From Nageia nagi (Eukaryota > Pinophyta): a DNA stretch of 64,000 bases. Of the stretch, positions 1 to 8,000 are shown in pieces. Position 1 is the first letter of the stretch. Every line of letters starts with the position of its first letter. Both the position numbers and the translations under genes were made by a program. The notes beneath the pieces were generated by a model. That model saw only the letters and a list, made by a program, of their open reading frames with translations, had not been told where the DNA came from and made no database searches. The stretch lies in assembly GCA_050084985.1 (NCBI GenBank), contig JBITNC010000001.1:16988001-17052000 (forward strand), given 5' to 3'.

Positions 1-640
1 GTAGACTTATAATTGTATGGCACATAGGAATATTTAGGCTAAATTCATACTTAGGTTTTCAAAGTAGGGTTTGACCTTTAAGGTCCAAACCCTAGGGTTT
101 TAAAGATCTTTTTTTTATCTCATTAGTATTTTAACAATTAGATCTATTATTTCTAGCATTAAATTCATTTTCATTATTATCATATTTGATTATTTGAATA
201 AATTTTTTAGCATACATAGTCTTTATCAGTATTTTTCATATTATTTTCATTTATCATTGTCTAATTATCTTGTATAAGCATTTGTATATAGTCTATGTGT
301 CTAAATCATACTTGCATAATAGGCATTTTAATATTTTCTACTATCCTCTTGATTGTTGACAAGGAGACTTACAACCCTTTTGAGTTGGGGTTTCACCTCA
401 CTTGGACAATCATAAGGTCTAAAGGACTTATGATTTGAAGTCACCATTAATCATTTTACTTTCATTTAATTTCTAGACATCACATTGCATCATTAAAGCA
501 TAAAGGACAATCTCTAAACCCTATCTTATCAATCTTGTTAATACATATCATAGGAAAATTAGGTGGAATGTATCAAGATTCTTGGAGTTGCTTATAAATT
601 TTGTGAGTGATTTAGGTGAAAGCAGTTTGACCCATTCATA
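1..640 (+). repeat. 3' part of the 5' LTR of element B (Tat-like gypsy)
   Basis: This stretch is a diverged direct repeat of about 44975-45590. Shared landmarks in the same order include the palindromic CAAACCCTAGGGTTTT, the block around GGACAATCATAAGGTCTAAAGG, and GGAAAATTAGGTGGAATG followed by CTTATAAAT and GTGAGTGATTTAG. Similarity reaches base 1, so the repeat begins upstream of the window, and it fades near 630. A Tat-like leader block follows at 643-661, as expected just downstream of a 5' LTR. The inference is that this is the end of the left LTR of the large + strand element B and that 44975-45590 is the end of its right LTR. The exact terminal CA was not resolved. Confidence 0.6.
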
Positions 641-642
641 GA

Positions 643-661
643 TGGTGATCATGATGGGACC
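643..661 (+). promoter_or_regulatory. Leader / possible primer-binding block of element B
   Basis: The sequence TGGTGATCATGATGGGACC sits immediately after the repeated LTR end. It resembles the TGGCATGCCCGGTGGGAC block found just inside the 5' LTR of element A (3142-3159) and the decayed versions in C (36996-37017) and D (60115-60132). By position it is the primer-binding or leader region. I could not match it to a particular tRNA 3' end, so the primer is unknown. Confidence 0.45.
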
Positions 662-1673
662 TTGATATTCCTAAACCCTAAGAAAAAAGAGGATTCGCTA
701 AGCCTTTACCTTATTTTTGATGGTTTCAACTTGTGGACATTTCTTGCATTTCGAAGAGTTCATGTGGCTAATTTCAATGAAACTTATAGGATACCTTACT
801 GGAAAGGAAAAAAAATAGATATGAAAATTTCAAAGGTACACTATCACCATAGAGCAAATCATCCATATGTAAGCCAATTATTACTATAAATTATCCTCCT
901 ATGGGATGACCCTAAGGTTGTTTGGATGGTTATGCAATCACCATACTACTAGATGATTTTATTTGTAGATATATTTTTAGCATTATTTTTTTTACATTCT
1001 TACATTTAGATCACATCTATAGTAGGTATAGCAATCCATTATTAGGTTTTTCTATAAAATCTAGGTGTCCTTGTCATAAGACATGCTTTTTTACCCTTGT
1101 CACAAGGTTTTACTGTAGGTTAATTTTTAGCTTTAAATTTTTATATCTAAGTGTAATTTGGTCATCCATATGACTTATGATCATCTGAATGATTGGAACT
1201 ATTCCCATAGTCATCCCTTTAGTGGATGATTTTGTGGTAGATTTTTTTATTCATTATTTAGCCATCTAGCGAGGAGAAGGAAGGAACATTCATGGGTCAG
1301 GTAAGTGTTTGGATTTCTTTTTGTACCTGTTCCATACTATTTGGTTACTTTTTGCATCTAGGATTGCCATCTTGCTTTAGTGAAATTTTCATTATATATT
1401 AGGAGAATGTTGTGTACACTTTAAAATTTCCTTTCATGTTTAAAATTTATAATCTTGAACATGGGTTTTATTGCAATTTTGGTACTTCTTTGCTGATTTG
1501 TGGGTGCATAAAAATAGTTGCTATATTTGCATTATTTTTCATTTGAAAAGGAAAGGAAATGTTTGTTATCACTTTATCATACTTGGGTGGGAGTGCCTTG
1601 GATGTTATTTTGAAAAAAACATGTATTTGGGAGGTGTAATTGAATTGCACATCATATTAGGATTGCATTTCAT
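662..1673 (+). other. Untranslated leader of element B, left part
   Basis: This is about 1 kb of A+T-rich sequence between the B leader block and the insertion point of element A. Short open frames exist, but none shows a recognisable motif or similarity to the retrotransposon proteins elsewhere in the window. The stretch continues after element A at 10106. It is interpreted as the untranslated region between the 5' LTR and gag of B. Confidence 0.4.
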
Positions 1674-1678
1674 ATTTT
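1674..1678. repeat. Left target site duplication of element A
   Basis: ATTTT directly precedes the 5' LTR of element A and is repeated exactly at 10101-10105 directly after the 3' LTR. A 5-bp duplication is the normal product of LTR-retrotransposon integrase. Confidence 0.9.
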
Positions 1679-1879
1679 TGTAGATCCCTACATTAAAATT
1701 CTTGAAGAAGGGCCCGGGGTATTCTAATTATTATCATGAGTTCGCCTTAATGTCCCCGGGAGCTATTCCGGAATAAATAAAAGGCCGGAGTCCGTGAGTA
1801 AACCTTTCCGGAATGAAAAGAAGAGGTCGCGGAGAATAAGATAGACATATTTTGGCGAAGACCGAATTCCGAAACAAAA

Positions 1880-2241
1880 TGATGTCAGCAAGGCGGTCAG
1901 GTTTCGGCAAGGACCAAGTTCCGGAAAAAAACGAAGTAAGCACAAGTGCCTCCGGGAAACAAAGCATTCCGGATATATGAAGATGACATCACGGAAAAGA
2001 AGAAGCTCATAATTGCAAAGGAAACCGGAGTCCGGAGGGGATGACGTCTGCAAGGAGTAACTTCGTATCCGGAGCCTTTGAGTAAAGCATTCCGGAGAAA
2101 TAAGAAGGTGACGTCAGCAAGAAGGGACGAGATTCACAGTTGCAAAGGAAACCGGAGCCCGGAACAGATGACATCAGCAAAGAGAAATTTAGTACCCGGA
2201 ACCAGCGAGTGGGAAATTTCGGAGATTCAAGGCTGACGTCA
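1880..2241 (+). promoter_or_regulatory. Array of six TGACGTCA-type motifs in the A LTR
   Basis: Palindromic CRE/as-1-like words occur at 1880 (TGATGTCA), 1984 (TGACATCA), 2042 (TGACGTCT), 2109 (TGACGTCA), 2169 (TGACATCA) and 2234 (TGACGTCA), about 60-65 bp apart except for the first gap. Most are followed by GCAA(G/A). They sit upstream of the TATA box in the presumed U3 promoter. TGACG-core sites are known binding sites of plant TGA-type bZIP factors. Their use here as an enhancer is inferred. The corresponding 3' LTR sites are at 8850, 8955, 9013, 9080, 9140 and 9204. Confidence 0.6.
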
Positions 2242-2530
2242 GGCGAAGGGGAAAAATTAACATTTGGGATTAAGACCACGTCCAGAGGAAAATAGGCCGT
2301 AATGAAAGATCGAAGAGTCCGAGTTGGAGAATTGAACATTCCGGGAGAGAAGGAAGTCTGCAAAATACCTGAGCGCCATCATCAGGGAACCGAATCGTCG
2401 GCGATCTGCCCAATTTTGTAACAGTCGGCCAAGTGTCATATGTAGGTGATATCAGTTCAAGAAGGCCAGAATCTTGCGGCCGTTTTGTAAACGTTTCTAT
2501 TCTGTAATCTTGTAACTGTTATTAATACAG

Positions 2531-2538
2531 TATAAATA
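2531..2538 (+). promoter_or_regulatory. TATA box of the A LTR promoter
   Basis: TATAAATA stands about 850 bp into the LTR, just downstream of the CRE-like array and upstream of the pyrimidine-rich section. This position suits the U3/R promoter, with transcription starting about 25-35 bp downstream. It is repeated at 9501-9508 in the 3' LTR. No transcription data are available. Confidence 0.6.
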
Positions 2539-2870
2539 TATGAAAATAAAGAGAAACTAGCGTCGGAAGCCTAGTATTGCCCTTTTCATTTGTTCTCGAA
2601 GACCTGTAGCTTCAGTCCGGTACTATGAAACCATCTTGACCTTTCTTGTCTAGCACTCGTAATTGTTATTCTTAATTTGGTTACATTGTGGCAGCTTAGC
2701 TTGTTTCCTGAGTAATAGTTGCGGGTTGCTAGTATAACTGTGTCTGCTACATGGTAGAGTAGAAGCTGGGGAGCTATTCAGAGAGTGAGAACTTGTTCTG
2801 TGGCTGCGACACTAGATTCAGGCCAAGGTTTCGCACACTGCGAAAGCCCGCGCTGAACTAGTGATCTACC

Positions 2871-2954
2871 CCTTTGCTTTCTCTCTCGTTACCCTATCCC
2901 TTTACTTCCTCTCTCGTTACCCTATCCTTTTACTTCCTTTCTTGTTACCCTATC
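2871..2954 (+). repeat. Three-copy 28-bp pyrimidine-rich tandem repeat in the A LTR
   Basis: Three consecutive 28-bp units (2871-2898, 2899-2926, 2927-2954) share the core CTCTCGTTACCCTATC with few differences, and a partial fourth unit follows. Being downstream of the TATA box, it should be transcribed as part of R/U5. It is duplicated at 9841-9924. Its role is unknown. Confidence 0.75.
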
Positions 2955-3141
2955 CTTTTGCTTGAATCTCTCGCTCCCTACTCTTTTTATCTCTTTCCTG
3001 TTACTTTTTCTTTACCCAATGGATAAGGAACCGGCCTTCTCCGGAGATCAGGCTGCGTCCCACAGTCTGTTCGTGAACTACTTTGGTTAAGATTGTTCCA
3101 GGCGCACATATTACACAATCTCAATCAACAGTATTTCTTTT

Positions 3142-3159
3142 TGGCATGCCCGGTGGGAC
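3142..3159 (+). promoter_or_regulatory. Leader / candidate primer-binding block of element A
   Basis: TGGCATGCCCGGTGGGAC begins 11 bp after the 5' LTR. Recognisable relatives occupy the same position in C and D (minus strand) and, more distantly, in B. The downstream words GCGACTCTGCT and a GTATGT donor-like site are also shared with C. Position suggests a primer-binding site or packaging leader. I could not assign a tRNA. Confidence 0.5.
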
Positions 3160-3201
3160 ACGAAGAAATTTATTGGCGACTCTGCTGAAGCACCATCCAT
3201 G

Positions 3202-3273
3202 GTATGTATTAAAGCAAATTATTTGTGAATATCATAGGTGCTTTGAACCTGTCATTTTTTTTTTGCAATCTAG
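3202..3273 (+). other. Candidate 5'UTR intron of element A
   Basis: A donor-like GTATGT at 3202 and an acceptor-like run of T followed by GCAATCTAG ending at 3273 bound a 72-nt A+T-rich segment. The gag ATG lies 5 nt after the acceptor. Element C keeps the same arrangement on the minus strand: GATG then GTATGT, and later TACTAG just before AGTTTATGTGG. Conservation of both sites in a diverged copy supports a real intron, but no transcript is available. Confidence 0.4.
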
Positions 3274-3278
3274 AGTTT

Positions 3279-4544
3279 ATGTGGACAAGATCTAAAACTA
3301 GAGCAGCAAAAGAAGAACTGGAGTTTGGGAAGTTAGATACTCCTAGGAGAAAGACCCTGATCAAGTCCAAGTCTCTGAATAGTATCGACTCCCTAAAATC
3401 CTTTATCAAGCCAGAACCATCCAATCTTCATACTAGAGATACCTTCCCTAAAATGGCTAATCCAGCTCAGAATATTTATCCGGAATGGGACAATGGGGTA
3501 CCCATAGCTCTGGCAGTATTACATGATATCCCAGCAAATGTTTTTAAAACCCTTCCGGAGTTTGATGCAACTTCAGAAAAAACGGCTTATGAGCATTGTG
3601 TGGATGTAGCCGGCCTAGCAAAGATTCACAATATTCAGCATGAAGATATTATGGTGAGATTACTGGCTCAGTCTTTCAAAGGAAAGGTCCTGGATTGGTA
3701 CAGGGGCCTTTCTAATGGATCCATCAGTACCTGGGCTCAACTGGCAGAGCCTTTTATCTTGGAGTTTAATGAACTAGGGGATCCCTTTTCCTTGTTAACC
3801 CAGTTTACTTCAATCAAAAGGTTTGAACAAGAGAACATCCCGGATTTCAACATTAGATTCCAGAGAACGTGGACAAGAGTACCCATGCCAGTCAGGCCTC
3901 AGCAGTTTCAAGCTTTGATGTATTACCTGAGAGCCTTTCCTCCAGATCTCTCTCTGCAAATCCAAAATTCCGGAGTGAATACCTTTCCGGAGGTCTATAG
4001 ACAAGCAGTATATGCTGAATCATGCCTTATTGCAGTTGGGAAATTACCAAGCCGTATGCCAATGCCCTATTTCCCAATAACCACAACACAACAGCAAATT
4101 TTGAGACCTCCGGTAATCAGTTCAGTTCCGCCTCTGGCTAATATTCCTGCCCCTGTTCAACCCTGGTCGTCAAATTTGCCAATTCCTAGAGCTCCCTTGG
4201 CCTTACTAGCTCCACATCAGCCTAATATGAACCAAGGATTAGCATCATCTACAGAAATTCAGGAACTCCGGAATTTGTGTAGAAATATGGCAAACCAAAT
4301 TACCGTGTTGACCAGACAAAATAATGCCAGAAGATATCCCTACCCTGCTGTAGAGAAAGCTCAACATGTGTTGAATGAGGACGTGGACCAAGCTTCCACT
4401 TCCGGGGCGGTTAATGGGTTGTGTTTGGCTTGTAATGATGCTCATGAACAAACAACCTGCCCTATTTTTCAATACCAAGAGTATCTGTCGAGGAGTGGAG
4501 GTATTCCTCCGCCTGGCGTGGCGGATGACAAAGCCGGAACGTGA
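3279..4544 (+). CDS. gag: Gag polyprotein of element A
   Basis: The 421-aa product forms the retrotransposon capsid and binds its RNA. The start at 3279 (MWTRSKTRAAKEEL) is chosen over the in-frame upstream ATG at 3225 because the homologous gag in element C also begins MWTRSK, and because 3225 lies in the candidate leader intron. Residues about 60-250 hold a capsid-like region with the typical retrotransposon Gag words AYEHCVDVAGLAK, FKGKVLDWYRGLSN and ERFEQ/NIPDFNIRF-type segments. A proline-rich stretch follows. Near residue 385 is a zinc knuckle C-LA-C-NDA-H-EQTT-C, which is CX2CX3HX4C, one residue shorter than the canonical knuckle and the same in C and D. Relative to C one base is missing near 4530-4532, so the frame meets TGA at 4542. 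The alternative frame would add only about 20 codons. No protease is fused behind it. Confidence 0.85.
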   Translation: MWTRSKTRAAKEELEFGKLDTPRRKTLIKSKSLNSIDSLKSFIKPEPSNLHTRDTFPKMANPAQNIYPEWDNGVPIALAVLHDIPANVFKTLPEFDATSEKTAYEHCVDVAGLAKIHNIQHEDIMVRLLAQSFKGKVLDWYRGLSNGSISTWAQLAEPFILEFNELGDPFSLLTQFTSIKRFEQENIPDFNIRFQRTWTRVPMPVRPQQFQALMYYLRAFPPDLSLQIQNSGVNTFPEVYRQAVYAESCLIAVGKLPSRMPMPYFPITTTQQQILRPPVISSVPPLANIPAPVQPWSSNLPIPRAPLALLAPHQPNMNQGLASSTEIQELRNLCRNMANQITVLTRQNNARRYPYPAVEKAQHVLNEDVDQASTSGAVNGLCLACNDAHEQTTCPIFQYQEYLSRSGGIPPPGVADDKAGT

Positions 4545-5071
4545 ACTTGATGAATTCCACACCAGCGGACACAGTAGTTTTTCTGAAGCCCGCCAGCGCG
4601 GGAAAGTGACCGTTGGAAGGAAGGAATTTGATTTGTATACATATTGTAAATGGTGTGATGTTGCATTTATTTCGAGTGGTTATTGTCAGTAATTTACTAC
4701 TAGCGTAACGTAAATAGTAGTGGAACCTTTTTGCGCTGGCAGAATTAAAGTTTCCAAGAGGGTACATGCAATCAAATCCCAAGGTTCCCGAAAAGATCGT
4801 AAAACGGCAAATCAGTTATTAATGCGGCTGTCGTGAGTTGATTTCCCTCGCTCCGAAAGATCGTGCGTTCAAGTGAGCTATTAAAAGACCCAGAGCACTA
4901 CTCACCAAGACACCTATATGCTAGTATTCATAAAAAGTTTTGGCTCACAAATTTGCAAAATTAGCGCTTACTGAGCATCGCCAGGAACTGTGAAACAGAG
5001 CAAGAGAATCCGAGTTTGAGGCATAAGCAGTGGCCCAAGAAGGGTGATAAGCAAAGCTCAAGCAAACGGCA
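4545..5071 (+). other. Spacer between gag and ORF2 with the pol-deletion junction
   Basis: No coding frame is supported here. From about 4630 onward the sequence aligns with the element C spacer between integrase and ORF2 (about 31020-30655 on the minus strand). Shared words include TATTGTAAAT followed by GATG..GCATTTA, GGTTCCC followed by a run of A, and CAGTTATTAATGC. The gag similarity ends near 4605. The missing protease-to-integrase block, roughly 4.5 kb in C, was therefore removed between about 4605 and 4630. A noncoding spacer kept between diverged elements may carry a signal for ORF2 expression. Confidence 0.65.
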
Positions 5072-8000
5072 ATGAGCTCAGGATCAGCGGCGAAGACCGT
5101 AAGGAAGGTATCCGATTCAATGGAGTTGCTGTGGGATACGGAGATTACAGCCCCAAATAAAAATCCCAAGGGCACCGCAGAAGGTAAGTGCCCGAACTTC
5201 AGCTTCAACCATATAGCACACTCACCCATGGGTTCGGGTCTTATGCATTTTGTCCCGCATAGATGCTTTCCTGCTCCCGAGTTGGTAGAAATTGTAAAAG
5301 GGGCATTCGATCCCGCGACTAAGATAGTCAGGGATTTGCAGGGGAAGACCATCCTAAAACTGGATTCCGTTGCAATAGCGGAGGCTTTCTATCCACCCCC
5401 TCCTATGACCTCCCTCGTGCAAATCGATTGGTATAGCACCCCTAACGCCAACCTGAGGGCAAGCATTACTTCTTGGCTAAATAAAAACACAGCCGGGTCC
5501 ATAAGGTTTAGAGAGTTCCCAAATTCCGAGCTCCCATTGTCAAATTTTTCCACACATCTGCAATTACTTCTGTCTATGCTAGCCATAGCGGCAGGAGAGG
5601 AAACAGATAGATACATCTCACCTTCAAAGTTGATGATAGCTTATCAAATTTCTCACCCCATTTCCCCCACAATGTATGACTGGGCCATTGCCCTCTCAGA
5701 TGGAATAGCCGAACAACTTGGGAAGATCAGGGAGGGGTTTTATTTTGCCTATACATCATACATTGTATGGATGATGATTCATCAGAATGCAGATGTCTTT
5801 AAGGAGTTGACCCTGGTTCGAAATAATGAAGATGGGTCACACAAACCAGTGGACAAATGGACTGAGGAAGTGAGGTCCTCGACGAACTACTACTCCTTTG
5901 TGGAGAACTTTCTAATTCCGGTAATGGGCCTATTAGCCCCTACAGTCTCGAGGTTGTCAACAGCCTCCAAGCTATACCTCCGCTTGCCCCATGGAGAGGT
6001 CGGGGACTGGTTTTTTGTAGAGAATGGAACCTTCATTAGGTTGTATGGATTTTCTGGGGCCCCATTTTTGCTGCCAATTCATGTGACGGATTGGATTTTC
6101 AGCATAGAATGTGCCAGACAGATGGACTACATTGACTCGAAATACGGAGCTACCGCAAAGAAGAGAGGAGTCTATGCTCTCCCCCACAGGGTGCATGACC
6201 TGGTGCTCCAGAGCAGGGGAGCAAGTGACCATTTAAGGGCAAAACTCCTGAAGCTGAAATTGAAAGAATTGAGTCAATATTGTTCGTATGACCCGGATGA
6301 CAATTTTGGCAAGAAGCTGAGAAGCCAGCCCAATCCTCCAGCCTTCAGAGCTGAAAATAGGCCAGAGCTACTTAAATGGCGAAATCCAGAGCAGGAGGAT
6401 AAGGTGATGCCCACCACCGTAACCACTCAGGACTTCTTACCGCCATGGCTGAGTTTCTACAACAAGAAGGCAAATTTTAACCCGAGAACTGACTCCATCT
6501 CGAAAAAGGCCTTGAAGACACTAAGGGATGAAAGATGGAGCGAAGAGAAGATAGCTACCTTCACCCAGTACAGGATTGAGTCTGGGAATAGGAACACTCC
6601 TCTAGAATCTGATCTAGATGACAAATTTGAGGAGATGTGGGGATTGGAACATCCCACAGAAGTTCCTACGGGTGAAGATTCTGATGACAGCGAAGAGCAG
6701 GGGCATGCTATGTCTCAAGCACCAGCCCGGGAAAAGCAACATGAGGAGGAAACCAGGGAGATTTCCACGGAGACGGTGACTAAGAGGCCAGAAAGAGTCT
6801 ACATGGCCAAAAGGAAAACACATATGGAGAAGGCATCACTACCGCCACCACCTAAAAGGAGAAGGAGGAGCCCTACGCCCTCAGGTACGCTTCCTACTCC
6901 TTCTTCCCCTCTTTCTCTTTCTTCTGCTCTGCCGGCTCATACTGTTCCCATTTCCATTTCCATCACCCTTCCCCCAATTCCAGCAGCTATTCCAGCTGCA
7001 CACATACCATCTCTCATTTCACCACCGTCCACCCAACGGCAGAGCCCCCTTCTTCCTACACCCATTCTACAAATTCCTCCCCTCACAAGCATCATTACAA
7101 TACCTTCATCACCCCCACCCTCTCCACCTCCATCGTCCGCTCCTCTCTCTATCTCAACACTTCCTGCAGTGGATCCTTCCGGAAGTAGTACTCCCGGGGC
7201 CAGCCAAGCTAGCCCCTTCACACCGGCTCAACAGATTGTTGCTGCTGCATCTCAAGAGTTGAGCTCAAAATCTCCCTTTATCATGGTCTCCAGGCAACAG
7301 GTATCCGTGGAGGGCATCATGCAACAATATCAGCAAATTAAGCAAGGGCAAGAGGCATGGATGCAGAGGCAAATGGAAAAACTCCCACCACCGGAAAATC
7401 CGGTGAGGTTCCGGACCTCCATGGATCCAAAGAATAAGGTGCTTGAAATGGCCATTGCCCAAGACCCACAAGAGGGGCAGGGCGAGCTGTCATCGATGAA
7501 TACACGGGTCAAAATAGATACCCGCAGCATCCCATGGAGCGATAAAAATGAGCTCCTGCAAACAGCTGTGGACCTCAATATAACCGAACTCACCAAATTG
7601 GAGGTCAGGTACCACAAGCTACAGAAGGCCCATGAGGCCATGAAGCTGCAATTAGATAACAATAAAATAAGGCTGAAAGCGGCGGAGAATAACATAACAG
7701 TTTTGCAGACTAGTTTAGCGGCTGCCCCTACAGCGGATATGCTCGTCCAAAAGGAGGCTATCATCGCCCAAAAGGAGGCGGAAATAAATGCCAAGGCAGC
7801 AGAAATCAGCAACCTGAACGCTAACCTGGCGGAGCTCCAAGCGAGGCTGGATGCTAAGAAGGTCGACAGATCTTTTCTGTTGAATACCAAAGGAAAATTT
7901 TGGGAATTGAAGATGCAAGAAATAAAAGACTTGATCCGTCTGAGGGATCACGCAGAGTTGTGCTTATCAGAGCTCAAAAGGCTTGAAACCGAGGTAACGA

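Larger units (their letters stand above)
1679..3130 (+). repeat. 5' LTR of element A
   Basis: This 1452-bp LTR begins TGTAGATCCC and ends CTCAATCAACA. The first 560 bp are a quasi-tandem array carrying TTCCGGA/TCCGGA words and TGACGTCA-type motifs. A TATA box lies at 2531-2538, and a pyrimidine-rich section with a 28-bp tandem repeat lies at 2871-2954. It matches 8649-10100 at about 99%. Open frames on its minus strand repeat the same words because of the array and are not considered genes. Confidence 0.93.

Noticed and set aside
85-105. CAAACCCTAGGGTTTT resembling plant telomere repeats
   Set aside because: It is a single palindromic occurrence, repeated only in the other B LTR end (about 45046). 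There is no TTTAGGG array.
1734-2439. Overlapping minus-strand open frames of 60-118 codons in the 5' LTR of A (and again at 8704-9409)
   Set aside because: They come from the quasi-tandem TCCGGA/TGACGTCA array read backward. They have no start context or homology and are duplicated only because LTRs are duplicated.
3225-3278. Upstream in-frame ATG as the start of gag in A
   Set aside because: It lies within the candidate leader intron, and the homologous C gag begins at the ATG matching 3279.
7330-7890. 186-codon minus-strand frame inside ORF2
   Set aside because: It is antisense to the coiled-coil region of an intact, conserved ORF. The sense frame has homologues in C and D, the antisense frame none that I can see.
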